From Haloarcula sp. H-GB4 (GTDB lineage Archaea; Halobacteriota; Halobacteria; Halobacteriales; Haloarculaceae): 64,000 nt of DNA. The stretch's first letter is position 1; every line of letters starts with the position of its first letter. Where the stretch lies: the NCBI RefSeq assembly GCF_030848575.1, contig NZ_JAVDDX010000001.1, forward strand, positions 62,001-126,000, read 5' to 3'. A model generated the notes under the pieces. The model had not been told where the DNA came from. It did not search any database and was given only the letters and a program-made list of their open reading frames with translations. Positions 31,921-39,995 of this stretch are shown piece by piece. The position numbers were made by a program, and so were the translations under genes.

Positions 31921-31926
31921 GTTAAG
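31921..31926 (-). promoter_or_regulatory. TATA-like box for the ilvE leader ORF
   Basis: CTTAAC on the minus strand is centred about 25 bp before ATG 31898. It is the only TATA-like sequence I see within about 110 bp of the ilvE start. Confidence 0.35.
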
Positions 31927-32038
31927 AGTGTTGACGATACCCCCGCGGGTCAGGGTCGCGCTGCCTGACACATCCAGTACGGATCACTGTTCCCGTGAGC
32001 GCAAACGCTTTAGTGAAATCTGGTCGTCTGCACCGCAT

Positions 32039-32265
32039 ATGTCCTCCCTGAAGCGGTCGCTCCACCGTAGCGTCGCTGTTCTGTTGCTTCCGCTGGGCCT
32101 GCTCCTGATTCAGGCCGAGGTCATCACGCGCAATCTCTCCGGTGTCGTCGAATCACCGGTCCCCGGGCTCTCTCGGTGGGTATCGCGTTGTTCACTGGAG
32201 CGACGCTGTACCTCGTCGCCAGCGGTCTCAGACAACTTGCCGCGGCCGCGGATACCCCCTTTTGA
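32039..32265 (+). pseudogene. small membrane protein gene with a CT-repeat frameshift
   Basis: From ATG 32039 the frame codes a membrane-type N-terminal part (SVAVLLLPLGLLLIQAEVIT) up to about codon 43. At 32168-32174 the sequence is CTCTCTC. After it the original frame turns Arg/Pro-rich, while the +2 frame continues as hydrophobic protein (VGIALFTGATLYLVASGL) and stops at 32265. Removing one CT would join both parts to a plausible two-segment membrane protein of about 74 residues. It is a real frameshift, a phase-variable repeat or a sequencing error. Confidence 0.5.
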
Positions 32266-32403
32266 CCCGCGACCCGGTCCAGCCCCATGATTGTCGGACA
32301 TAAACACTGGCTGCCCGCTTCTCATGGTGTCGGACGTACGTCCCTCAATAATCCCGACGCTACGGAGTGACGACTAACTATGTCTCAGCTACAGCCGCCA
32401 GTA

Positions 32404-33078
32404 TCAGTCGAAGCGCTCTAGCAGGCTGGCACCTTCGACGTACACGAGTCCCTCGCGGTCGGCGTAGGTCCGTGCTGCTGCCGGGGGTAGCGCTGCACCC
32501 GTCTCGTCGTCCAACATCTCACAGACCACGGCGGCCTCGGGTTGGTCGGCCGCGGTCGCGAGCGCGAGCGCGAGTTCGGTGTGACCTTCGCGGTCGGAAA
32601 GCCCGTCCGGAGCCGCGCGGAGGAGATGGACATGGCCCGGTGACCGGAAGGCATCGCTGAACGCGTCCGGGTCCGGGTCCGCCGCGACGGCGGCCAGTTC
32701 CCGGATGGTCAGCGAGCGGTCCTCGTCGGTGATGCCGGTAAAGGTATCGCGATGGTTCACCGTCAGCGAGAACGAGGAGCGCTCGTCGTACGCGAGGTCG
32801 TGGTCGGCCGCTGTCGGATGGTCGAGGACCTCCTGCATGAAGGGGAGTTCCAGCGCCTCGGCAACGTGGTCCGAGAGCGCGACGCAGACGAGGCCCCCGG
32901 CGTCGTTTCGCATCCGAGCGACGGCTTCGGGCGTGACGGCACCGGCCGGATAGACGAGGTCCGTCTCGCCCTCGCGGTCGGCGGCGTCGTGGATCAGCAC
33001 CGGCTCGCCCCGAGCGAATGCGGCGACGGCGTCGGCCACGCTGTCGGCGTCGGCAGCGGTTTCTTCACTCCGAGACAT
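32404..33078 (-). CDS. ribB: 3,4-dihydroxy-2-butanone-4-phosphate synthase
   Basis: A 224-residue RibB that converts ribulose 5-phosphate to the four-carbon unit of riboflavin, with release of formate. The acidic substrate loop [13 protein letters not shown] lies near 38-50, followed by [10 protein letters not shown] and [10 protein letters not shown], which contains the conserved His. The length is typical of the stand-alone enzyme. The start overlaps the end of the riboflavin kinase gene by 14 bp, so the two form one riboflavin operon. Confidence 0.95.
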   Translation of the reverse strand: MSRSEETAADADSVADAVAAFARGEPVLIHDAADREGETDLVYPAGAVTPEAVARMRNDAGGLVCVALSDHVAEALELPFMQEVLDHPTAADHDLAYDERSSFSLTVNHRDTFTGITDEDRSLTIRELAAVAADPDPDAFSDAFRSPGHVHLLRAAPDGLSDREGHTELALALATAADQPEAAVVCEMLDDETGAALPPAAARTYADREGLVYVEGASLLERFD

Positions 33079-33763
33079 GCACGATCACCTCGTCACCGTC
33101 GGCCAGTTCTAGCACGCCACGGAGCTTCTCGGGCGCGATCACTTCGAGTTGTTCCTCGCCGTGGTGGGTCCGCTCGGGGGCGATGACGTGGGCCGGCTCG
33201 TACTCGCCGTCGCTCCCCTCTATCGAGGCAGGGTAGCAGTACGCGGGGCCGTACGTCCGCTCGTCGTCCTCCCAGCCCTCAATGGTGACCGGCTCGATAG
33301 CGCTCATCCGCGCTCGCTTGCGGACGCTCTCGGCTGTGAGTTCGAGATTGAGCGTGCCCGCGAACGGCTCGTACCCCAGCCGTTCGATGAACTGCTCCAT
33401 GTAGCCCGGGAGCGTAATGTAGTGGCGACCCTCGCCCATCCCCGAGGTGACGACGCCGGTCAGATCGACGCTGGCGTCGGATTCGAAGATCCGTCGGTAG
33501 TCGGCGTATTCGGACTGGAGGCGTCGTTCACCGTCTCCGGTCAGTTCAACCTCTTGCCCGTCACTGACGATATCACGGGCCAGCAGCCCGGCGTCTTCGA
33601 GCCGCTGGAGCCGCCGCGAGGCGGTCTGGTTCGAGGCGTCCAGTCGTTCGGCGAGATCGGCACAAGACACCTTCGTCGACTCGTCGAGCGCACCGTCGAG
33701 GGCGAGCAGTTTTAGCGTCGCCAACTCGTCCCGACCGACGCCCTGTCCCATTGATTCAGCCAT
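33065..33763 (-). CDS. CTP-dependent riboflavin kinase fused to HTH regulator (RbkR type)
   Basis: A 232-residue bifunctional protein. Residues 1-95 make a winged helix domain ([20 protein letters not shown]) and residues 100-232 the archaeal DUF120 riboflavin kinase ([17 protein letters not shown], then FAGTLNLEL), which makes FMN from riboflavin with CTP. In archaea this fusion, RbkR, is known as a regulator of riboflavin genes. It shares an operon with ribB, which fits this role. ATG 33763 lies 27 bp after TATA-like GCTTATCC (33794-33787), and a palindrome lies next to it. Confidence 0.92.
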   Translation of the reverse strand: MAESMGQGVGRDELATLKLLALDGALDESTKVSCADLAERLDASNQTASRRLQRLEDAGLLARDIVSDGQEVELTGDGERRLQSEYADYRRIFESDASVDLTGVVTSGMGEGRHYITLPGYMEQFIERLGYEPFAGTLNLELTAESVRKRARMSAIEPVTIEGWEDDERTYGPAYCYPASIEGSDGEYEPAHVIAPERTHHGEEQLEVIAPEKLRGVLELADGDEVIVHVSE

Positions 33764-33786
33764 GCACTGCAGTAGGGATTCCCGCC

Positions 33787-33794
33787 GGATAAGC
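33787..33794 (-). promoter_or_regulatory. TATA-like box for the riboflavin kinase-ribB operon
   Basis: GCTTATCC on the minus strand is centred about 27 bp before ATG 33763, the spacing of a leaderless promoter. The palindrome at 33801-33822 covers the upstream BRE position. Confidence 0.45.
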
Positions 33795-33800
33795 ATACCG

Positions 33801-33822
33801 AAGGTGGAATGCATTCCACTTT
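33801..33822. promoter_or_regulatory. near-perfect 22-bp palindrome, putative RbkR operator
   Basis: GTGGAATGCATTCCAC at 33804-33819 is a perfect 16-bp palindrome; with the flanks it extends to 22 bp with one mismatched pair (33803/33820). It lies directly upstream of the TATA-like box of the operon that encodes an HTH-riboflavin kinase. Autoregulation by this protein is inferred from position. Confidence 0.6.
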
Positions 33823-33914
33823 TGGAACAGTAGAAAACTGGTACGGGGTTGGTAGCAGAAGCGCGTCTTACTGTTCCTGCTGGATACAATTTAAACCGCT
33901 GCCTAACACGTTCA

Positions 33915-33939
33915 GCCCATCACACTGCTGTGATTGGGC
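33915..33939. terminator. hairpin downstream of taw1
   Basis: GCCC-ATCACA and TGTGAT-T-GGGC pair as a 10-bp stem with a single bulged T and a four-base CTGC loop. It lies 22-46 bp downstream of the taw1 stop and upstream of the riboflavin operon. There is no T-tract; a role at the transcript end is inferred. Confidence 0.35.
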
Positions 33940-33960
33940 GTCCCCTGCTGTACGATGCAG

Positions 33961-34941
33961 TCAGTACTCCACAAGCGCGTCCTGCTCCCAAAAATCGCTC
34001 GACTTCTCCAGTTTCGGGACCCAGGTGTTCTCGTCCTCGGCGAGCATCGCCACGCGGGAGTCTTCGACCTCCTTCAGCACGTCATGGTCGGGGAGGTACT
34101 CGCCCATCTCCCGTGTGAACTCCCTGACTTCGCTGTGGTCGGGCATCGAGTCTCGGTCGAGACGACCACGCGAGTGGCCGACGTGCATGTACGCCTTCAT
34201 CTCGACGAAATCCGCGTCGGCCCGGTCACACATCGCCGCGTACCACTCGGGGTGGTGCATGTTGTGGCCCTTGACCAGCGTCGTCCGGATGACGGTGCGG
34301 GTGTCGTCTTTCTCGGCCAGCACGTCTAGCGTGTCGATGAGCGAGTCCCAGGCGTCGTCCTCCATCGCCTGCACCGTCGAGTCGAACGTCTGCCGGTCGG
34401 CGGCGTCGACGGAGATGTACAGCTGGGTCGGGTCACACCGCTCTAGCATCTCCGTGTTGGTCCCGTTGGAAACGAGGAACGTGGTGATGTCGCGGTCGTG
34501 GAACTCTTCGATGAGTTCCGGCAGGTGCGGATAGAGCGTGGGTTCGCCGTCCAGCGAAATGGCGACGTGGCGCGGTTCCATCGCCTGATCGAACACCTCG
34601 CGCGGGACCTCATCGTTGCCACCGAAGCCCGACAGCAGTTTTCGCTGGAGTTCCACGGAAGCGTCGGCGACTGCCGCCGGGTCGTCCCACTCCACGTCAC
34701 CGAGTTCGTAAGCGTGGCCAGCGTGGTCGCGCCAGCAGAACACGCACCGCTCGTTACATTTCACGACCGGCGTCATCTGGATGCAGCGGTGTGATTCGAT
34801 ACCGTAGAAAATGTACTTGTAACACTTCCCCTCGCCGCGGAGGGCGTTTTTTGTCCAGCCGCAGGTCTGGGCGGCCGTGTGGTTCTCGCTGTGGTAGGCC
34901 GGGTCCGAGACCTGTTTCGGACCGCCGTCGGCGTCACTCAT
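33961..34941 (-). CDS. taw1: 4-demethylwyosine synthase (Taw1/TYW1)
   Basis: A 326-residue radical SAM enzyme that condenses N1-methylguanosine 37 of tRNA-Phe with pyruvate, building the tricyclic wyosine base. The radical-SAM cysteines are C62, C66 and C69 (CNERCVFC). Three further cysteines, C27, C40 and C53, match the second Fe-S cluster of archaeal Taw1. EGEPTLYP-like LDGEPTLYPHL and the C-terminal wyosine region follow. ATG 34941 gives the usual N terminus; 34956 is also possible. The gene reads toward the riboflavin operon, about 200 bp away. Confidence 0.95.
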   Translation of the reverse strand: MSDADGGPKQVSDPAYHSENHTAAQTCGWTKNALRGEGKCYKYIFYGIESHRCIQMTPVVKCNERCVFCWRDHAGHAYELGDVEWDDPAAVADASVELQRKLLSGFGGNDEVPREVFDQAMEPRHVAISLDGEPTLYPHLPELIEEFHDRDITTFLVSNGTNTEMLERCDPTQLYISVDAADRQTFDSTVQAMEDDAWDSLIDTLDVLAEKDDTRTVIRTTLVKGHNMHHPEWYAAMCDRADADFVEMKAYMHVGHSRGRLDRDSMPDHSEVREFTREMGEYLPDHDVLKEVEDSRVAMLAEDENTWVPKLEKSSDFWEQDALVEY

Positions 34942-35020
34942 TGGACACCGATTCAACAGCCAGCGGCAAAAACTCCCGGATGTTGTGCGTCAGCAGCGAT
35001 GCTTCGGGACTGCGTTGCGC

Positions 35021-35158
35021 TTACGTCAGCTTGACGATGGGGTTGCTCATGTGGTGGCCGACAACGTTGCCGTTCTCGATGATTCGGTCGTAGCCATCGT
35101 CGTCAACTTCGATCCGCGTTTCGCTGTCCTTCTGCATCAGATAGAGTGTTTTGTTCAT
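35021..35158 (-). CDS. small conserved haloarchaeal protein (45 aa)
   Basis: A 45-residue ORF starting MNKTLYLMQKDSETRIEVDD and ending HHMSNPIVKLT. It has clean codon use, mixed charges and no motif I recognise. It lies about 80 bp before taw1 on the same strand, so it may lead the same transcript. Short haloarchaeal proteins of this kind occur widely, but I cannot name a function. Confidence 0.6.
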   Translation of the reverse strand: MNKTLYLMQKDSETRIEVDDDGYDRIIENGNVVGHHMSNPIVKLT

Positions 35159-35233
35159 ACACCTGTGGATGCCCCTGATAGGCAAGACCAGAACTACTAG
35201 GTGTATAGATACGCGCTGTGATGCATGCTATAT

Positions 35234-35266
35234 GTATCAAACCACACCGGAAATGTACTTCAGCCG
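35234..35266. repeat. dispersed motif copy 1 (AACCACACCG ... TTCAGCCG)
   Basis: GTATCAAACCACACCG and CTTCAGCCG with 8 bp between them. A related copy with a 12-bp spacer is at 62258-62294. It is either the end of a mobile element or a regulatory motif of the small zinc-protein gene that follows. Confidence 0.3.
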
Positions 35267-35301
35267 GAAGATTTTGGGGGCTCGACGTTGAGTACACTAG
35301 T

Positions 35302-35469
35302 ATGGGTGTGCTTGACACGGTCTCCGAGCTGTTCGGCTCCGGAGAACGGCCCTACAGGTTCCGCTGTGATGACTGCGGGACCGAGTTCGCACAGCGCGCG
35401 GCGACAGTCGAAGACCTGACCTGTCCGGAGTGTGGCGCTGAAACGGTACGGCCGGCCGAGGCGGCGTGA
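35302..35469 (+). CDS. zinc-ribbon protein (55 aa)
   Basis: A 55-residue protein with two CxxC pairs, FRCDDCGTEF and LTCPECGAET, which form a typical short zinc ribbon. The start MGVLDTVSELFG is preferred to the upstream ATG at 35218, which would add Arg/Lys-rich residues across the repeat motif. The role is unknown; zinc ribbons of this sort may bind nucleic acid or act as adaptors. Confidence 0.75.
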   Translation: MGVLDTVSELFGSGERPYRFRCDDCGTEFAQRAATVEDLTCPECGAETVRPAEAA

Positions 35470-35496
35470 GAGCGGGCGTCCAGCACGCCGACCGTA

Positions 35497-36069
35497 TCAG
35501 CGGCCCAGGTTGTAGAACTCGTCGTTCGGGCGGATGTCGGCGAGCTGTGCGAGGCGGTTCGAGAGGTTGAAGAAGGCGGCGACGCTGCCGATGTCCCAGA
35601 TAGCACGGCGGCTGTAGCCGTGTTCCTCCAGCCGTTCGAGGTCCGCGTCCTCGATACGGGCGGGCGATTCGGTCAGTTTGACGGCGAAATCGAGCATCGC
35701 CTTGTGCGTCTCGTTAATCTCGGCCGTCCGGTGGTTCGCGGCGACCTGCTCAGCGAGCTTGGGCGCGTCGGCGTAGATCCGCAGGAGCGCACCGTGGGCG
35801 ACGATGCAATAAAGGCAGTCGTTGACGCCGCTGACAGCGACGATTATCATCTCGACTTCTTCGCGTTCGAGCGCCGTCTCCTCTACTAAGGCGTCGTGGT
35901 ACGCGAAGAACGCCCGGAAATGCGAGGGGCGATACGCCATCGCCGAGAAAATGTTCGGCGTGAAGCCGGCGCGGTCGGTTTCCTCCGCGATACGCTCTTG
36001 CAGGTCCTCGGGGAGGTCGTCGATGTCTGGGGTATCGAACCGAGCCATCACTGTGTCGGAGTCTGCCAT
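35497..36069 (-). CDS. carboxymuconolactone decarboxylase / AhpD-like peroxidase-related protein
   Basis: A 190-residue all-helical protein of the AhpD/CMD superfamily. It contains the redox-type motif C-L-Y-C followed by H four residues on (NDCLYCIVAHG near 90-100), as in alkylhydroperoxidase D-like proteins. The length fits the peroxidase-related enzyme subfamily. ATG 36069 gives MADSDTVMARF; 36120 is an alternative. Peroxide or organic-radical defence is inferred from the family. It is convergent with the zinc-ribbon gene. Confidence 0.88.
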   Translation of the reverse strand: MADSDTVMARFDTPDIDDLPEDLQERIAEETDRAGFTPNIFSAMAYRPSHFRAFFAYHDALVEETALEREEVEMIIVAVSGVNDCLYCIVAHGALLRIYADAPKLAEQVAANHRTAEINETHKAMLDFAVKLTESPARIEDADLERLEEHGYSRRAIWDIGSVAAFFNLSNRLAQLADIRPNDEFYNLGR

Positions 36070-36217
36070 ACCACCTGTCCGTCCGGCCCCGGCTTGAAAG
36101 TTGGTTGCCTGTCTGGCCATGGCCGGCGGGAGCCAGCGTATAGTTCTTCCGGGGACGTGGCACGAGGCCGAACAGCCACGCCGGCTCTTTTGCTAGACGG
36201 CGTGACCGTTCGCCTGC

Positions 36218-36691
36218 ATGTCAACGACGACAGAAACGACACAGACGTACGATGTCAGTACCGGCAACTGGAAAGCCGGCGTTCTCGGCGGTATCGCCGG
36301 CAGCGCCGTCATGGGCGCGCTGATTCTCGTCATGAACACTGCGACGCTCGCCGTCGCAATCCCGTCCCTGTACGGGCTCGCACCGCCGCCGAGTCCGGGG
36401 GCCGGCCTCGTCGTCCACCTCTCACACGGGGCTGTGATGGGCGTAATGTTCGCCGGGCTAGCGAGGGTCCTCAGTCTAGAATCGTCCGGCAAACTGTTTG
36501 GACTCGGTGTCGGCTGGGGCGTCGCCACCTGGGTACTCTTCGCCGCGCTTCTGATGCCAGTCTGGCTCGGCGCGGTCGGCTCACCGGCCTCGCCCCCGTT
36601 CCCGAACTTCGCGCCGCCGTCGCTGCTGTGGCATGTCGTCTACGGTGCTGTCCTCGCGGTCGTCTACGCTGTGACTGCCGACCGCATCTGA
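36218..36691 (+). CDS. haloarchaeal membrane protein (four segments)
   Basis: A 157-residue protein with about four membrane segments (20-48, 63-82, 92-117 and 133-152), rich in Gly and Ala. The repeated theme SHGAVMGVMFAG / VVYGAVLAVVYA suggests an internal duplication. Genes of this kind are annotated as hypothetical membrane proteins in haloarchaea. The function is unknown. Confidence 0.75.
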   Translation: MSTTTETTQTYDVSTGNWKAGVLGGIAGSAVMGALILVMNTATLAVAIPSLYGLAPPPSPGAGLVVHLSHGAVMGVMFAGLARVLSLESSGKLFGLGVGWGVATWVLFAALLMPVWLGAVGSPASPPFPNFAPPSLLWHVVYGAVLAVVYAVTADRI

Positions 36692-36724
36692 GAGCGGACT
36701 GTTCCTGAGTTGTCGCGGTCGCCA

Positions 36725-37249
36725 CTACCGCTCCTGAAACACGGTCCACTGCCGCTCGTCGGTTTCGGCGTCGGCTATCGCCTCGACCTTCTCACGCTGT
36801 AGGTCGTCCAACTGCGCGGTCGCCAGCCGGACCCACGACAGGAACGCCCCGCGGAGCCGCTCACGCACTACTTCTGGCGGCTGTGGCGTGTAGACGTACA
36901 CGTGCCCACCCTCCGGCCTGATTCGCCGGCGCTTCTCGACGACGCCGAACTCCGCGAGATGGTTGAGATGCCGTGCGACCACGCTCCGGTCGTAGCCGAT
37001 CTGCTCGGCCAGTGCTGCAACGGTCAACTCACCGCCCTCCATCACGCAGAGACAGATGTCCAGCTCGGTCCCGGACATATCGAAGACGGTCTGCAGCAGG
37101 GTTTCGAGCGACGGCTCGCTGACTGCCGTCTCCCCTGTCTCGGTCGCCGCCATCGGCTCGCCGCAGCACGCCGGCCGGTTGTCGCCGATGCCGACGCCGC
37201 CACAGGTCGCGCACTCGAACATCTGCGCTTCATCAGCGGAGGGTGTCAT
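36725..37249 (-). CDS. winged-helix transcriptional regulator with N-terminal zinc knuckle
   Basis: A 174-residue protein. The N-terminal part has CATC and CC (FECATCGGVGIGDNRPACC, residues 11-29), a likely metal-binding knuckle. The middle (about 55-120) is a winged helix of the TrmB/MarR kind, with recognition helix GYDRSVVARHLNHLAE and a wing RIRPEGGHVYVYT. A helical C-terminal tail may dimerise. It might sense metal or redox state through the Cys. Its target is unknown. Confidence 0.82.
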   Translation of the reverse strand: MTPSADEAQMFECATCGGVGIGDNRPACCGEPMAATETGETAVSEPSLETLLQTVFDMSGTELDICLCVMEGGELTVAALAEQIGYDRSVVARHLNHLAEFGVVEKRRRIRPEGGHVYVYTPQPPEVVRERLRGAFLSWVRLATAQLDDLQREKVEAIADAETDERQWTVFQER

Positions 37250-37394
37250 ACCACGGGCTACTCGCCCCGCTCGTAGAAGGTTCAGGTATGTTCAGGGTAA
37301 CTACGGACAGGTGCCCGCGGGCCGCGGTTTCTCCCTCGTGATATAGATGTTAGTCCAAAGGTCTAAGCCCTCCCGGGACGGAATACAATTCACT

Positions 37395-37769
37395 ATGAGC
37401 ACTGAGACAGAGGACGCCAACGACCTGCGCGAGCGAATCACGAACTTCCTGCGCCGCAACTTCCCCCAGATCCAGATGCACGGCGGAAGCGCGGCCATCG
37501 AGGAAATTGACCGCGAGGAAGGCAGCGTCACGATCCGCCTCGGCGGTGCCTGTTCCGGCTGTGGCATTTCGCCGATGACCATTCAGGCCATCAAGACGCG
37601 CATGACCAAGGAGATCCCGGAGATCAACGAGGTCACCGCCCGAACTGGGATGGAACAGCAGGAAGGCATGTCCGGCGGAAGCGGCGGCATGAGTCCGTCC
37701 TTCCCCGGTGAGTCTCGCGGCGGCGACGTTGGCGGCGACGAAGACGAAGGCCCCGAAGCGCCGTTCTGA
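37395..37769 (+). CDS. NifU C-terminal domain (Nfu-type) Fe-S protein
   Basis: A 124-residue protein with the NifU C-terminal/Nfu domain, an Fe-S cluster scaffold or carrier. The cluster motif C-S-G-C lies in GGACSGCGISPMT, preceded by the LRRNFPQIQMHGG segment. A Gly/Ser-rich acidic tail is added. ATG 37395 is preferred to 37347, whose extension does not fit the domain. It is near neither SufU nor SufS here (13 kb away), yet probably works with them. Confidence 0.9.
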   Translation: MSTETEDANDLRERITNFLRRNFPQIQMHGGSAAIEEIDREEGSVTIRLGGACSGCGISPMTIQAIKTRMTKEIPEINEVTARTGMEQQEGMSGGSGGMSPSFPGESRGGDVGGDEDEGPEAPF

Positions 37770-37913
37770 GGCCAGTTCTCGATCTTTTTTAGACTCGTTG
37801 ACCAGCAACGCGTATAGGCGTGCCCGTGTAAGTCCCGGAGTCTGTGGCCACTCTCGCTAACCCCACAGCGGCGAGTCACACACATTAAGACGACGGGGGC
37901 AGACGGCGGGGAT

Positions 37914-38459
37914 ATGGAGACGGTCGACACGGTTGTCTGGGCGCTGTGGGCGATGTTGCCGGCGTACATCCCGAACAACGCCGCGGTACTCGCCGGTGGC
38001 GGCAGACCGATAGACGGTGGCCGAACGTGGGGCGGGCGGCGAGTGCTGGGTGACGGCAAGACCTGGCGTGGGACGCTCATCGGCACCGCCGCCGGGACGC
38101 TACTCGCGCTCGGACTGACGCAGGTCGCGCCCAGCGTGAGCACTGCACTGGGAACCGACCTCCCGACGTTTTCCCTCCGTGCGGGACTCGGACTCGCCTT
38201 CGGTGCGATGCTCGGGGACATCGGCGCGTCCTTCCTCAAACGCCGGACGGGCCGTGAGCGCGGGGCCGCGTTCCCCGGGCTGGACCAGCTGGACTTCGTC
38301 GTCGGAGCGTTGCTCTGTGCGCTCGTGGCCGCGCCGTCGTGGTTCACCGAGACGTTCACCCTCCCGGTGCTAGTCGTGGTCGTCATCGCGACGCCGGTGC
38401 TACATGTCGTGACCAACGGCATCGCCTACCTGCTCGGCCTGAAAAACGAGCCGTGGTAA
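37914..38459 (+). CDS. carS: CDP-archaeol synthase (CarS)
   Basis: A 181-residue membrane enzyme that couples CTP to unsaturated archaetidic acid (2,3-bis-O-geranylgeranylglyceryl phosphate), giving CDP-archaeol for ether-lipid head groups. Family features are the N-terminal segment [19 protein letters not shown], the loop [14 protein letters not shown] (41-54) and [15 protein letters not shown], with four to five membrane segments. The length fits the DUF46/CarS family. It stands alone. Confidence 0.93.
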   Translation: METVDTVVWALWAMLPAYIPNNAAVLAGGGRPIDGGRTWGGRRVLGDGKTWRGTLIGTAAGTLLALGLTQVAPSVSTALGTDLPTFSLRAGLGLAFGAMLGDIGASFLKRRTGRERGAAFPGLDQLDFVVGALLCALVAAPSWFTETFTLPVLVVVVIATPVLHVVTNGIAYLLGLKNEPW

Positions 38460-38523
38460 CGCGCTGCATGGACTCACGGACTGCACCACAGAAATACGTG
38501 TACCCACCACAAAGCCGTACTCG

Positions 38524-38790
38524 ATGGCCCTGACCAGTTCCCTCCCGGTCGGTGTCCCGCCGGTCATTCGGCGCGCGACGGCTGCCGGCGTGCTCTGTAC
38601 GGCGGTCTTTCTGCCAGCCATGTACGTGCTCCTGCACGCGTTCGTAGTGCTCACAGTAAGTGTCGGTCCCGTCGACACGCTCAACAGACTGATCGACTTT
38701 GCCCTCGTCGCCGGGGGCGCGACAACGTTCATAGCGGGCTTCGTTTCGCAGTGCGTGCTCGGAACTGTGTTCGCTGAGACGACTGCGTAA
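38524..38790 (+). CDS. small membrane protein (88 aa)
   Basis: An 88-residue protein with two to three hydrophobic segments (about 18-46 and 56-80) and no recognisable motif. It lies 47 bp before the promoter of hemC, on the same strand. It is likely a haloarchaeal hypothetical family of unknown function. Confidence 0.65.
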   Translation: MALTSSLPVGVPPVIRRATAAGVLCTAVFLPAMYVLLHAFVVLTVSVGPVDTLNRLIDFALVAGGATTFIAGFVSQCVLGTVFAETTA

Positions 38791-38816
38791 CGACATCGAA
38801 TCGACGAAGAAGTGCG

Positions 38817-38823
38817 TTTTTAC
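38817..38823 (+). promoter_or_regulatory. TATA-like box of the hemC-cobA-hemD operon
   Basis: TTTTTAC is centred about 27 bp before ATG 38847 but only about 18 bp before ATG 38838, which argues for the later start of hemC. Confidence 0.45.
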
Positions 38824-38846
38824 GCGCTGACCGAGGAATGTCGGGT

Positions 38847-39995
38847 ATGACAACACGCGGGGAGACACTGCAACTGGCGACGCGGGGCTCGGACCTCGCG
38901 TTGCGCCAGGCGGCGACGGTTCGGGATTCACTGAGCAGTCGCCGACTGGCGGTCGAACTCGTCGAGGTGGAGACGACGGGCGACCAGATACGGGACGAAC
39001 TCATTCACCGACTGGGGAAAACCGGCGCGTTCGTGCGCAGCCTTGACGAGAAGGTGCTTGACGGCGAACTCGACGCGGCGGTTCACTCGATGAAGGACAT
39101 GCCGACCGAACGGCCCGAGCGCCTCGTTGTCGCGGCGGTCCCCGAGCGGGCCGCCGCCGAGGACGTGCTGGTGACGCCCGACGGCCGCTCGCTCGAAGAA
39201 CTGCCCGAGGGCGCGACCGTCGGCACGTCGAGCCTGCGCCGCAAGGCGCAGTTGCTCGCTGAGCGCGACGACCTCACTGTCGAACCGCTCCGGGGCAACG
39301 TCGACACGCGTCTTGCGAAGCTGTTGGCTCCGTCGCTCCAGCAGGAACATCAGGAGCGCCACGAGGCCGAACAGGAGCAGACGGACGACGCCGAGGACTC
39401 CGACGAAGGGGACGAGAAACACCCCTACGACCGAACGGTCGAGGAGTGGTTCGACGACCTCACCGAATTCGAACGGCGGGCGATGGAGCGGGACCCAGAC
39501 ACCGAATACGACGCTATCGTGCTGGCGAAGGCGGGGCTCCACCGCGCCGGGCTCACGCGCTACGTCGGGCTGTCTGATCTCGACCCCGACCGGTTTGTGC
39601 CGGCCCCGGGGCAGGGCGCACTAGCGGTGACCGCCGTCGATGGCGACCTCGCGCTGGATATCAAAGACCGGCTAGATGACCCCCAGACACGTGTCGAGAC
39701 GACCGTCGAGCGAACGATTCTCGAAGAACTGGGCGGTGGCTGTGTCGCTCCAATCGGCGTCCACGCCCAGCTAGAGGGTGGCGTTGTCCATACGCGAGTT
39801 CGCGTCCTCTCACAGGACGGCACTGAGGAAGTCTCGGTCGGTCGCGACATCCCGGCTGAATACCATATCGACGCGGCACAGGACCTTGCGGCGGAACTCG
39901 CCGAGCAGGGCGCTGACGACCTCATTGCCGAGGCCAAGCGGGACTCGACGGACGCCGATGACGCCTCGGCAGCGCGGGAGGAAAACGAGGAATGA
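38847..39995 (+). CDS. hemC: hydroxymethylbilane synthase (porphobilinogen deaminase)
   Basis: A 382-residue enzyme that joins four porphobilinogens to hydroxymethylbilane for siroheme, haem and cobamides. Family motifs are LATRGSDLALRQA (residues 8-20), VHSMKDMPTE, GTSSLRRKAQL and the dipyrromethane Cys in GGGCVAPIGVH. Between GNVDTRLAKL and AIVLAKAGLHR lies a very acidic insertion of about 60 residues, where most HMBS have only a few. An ATG nine bases upstream (38838) is possible; TATA spacing favours 38847. It overlaps cobA by ATGA. Confidence 0.95.
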   Translation: MTTRGETLQLATRGSDLALRQAATVRDSLSSRRLAVELVEVETTGDQIRDELIHRLGKTGAFVRSLDEKVLDGELDAAVHSMKDMPTERPERLVVAAVPERAAAEDVLVTPDGRSLEELPEGATVGTSSLRRKAQLLAERDDLTVEPLRGNVDTRLAKLLAPSLQQEHQERHEAEQEQTDDAEDSDEGDEKHPYDRTVEEWFDDLTEFERRAMERDPDTEYDAIVLAKAGLHRAGLTRYVGLSDLDPDRFVPAPGQGALAVTAVDGDLALDIKDRLDDPQTRVETTVERTILEELGGGCVAPIGVHAQLEGGVVHTRVRVLSQDGTEEVSVGRDIPAEYHIDAAQDLAAELAEQGADDLIAEAKRDSTDADDASAAREENEE

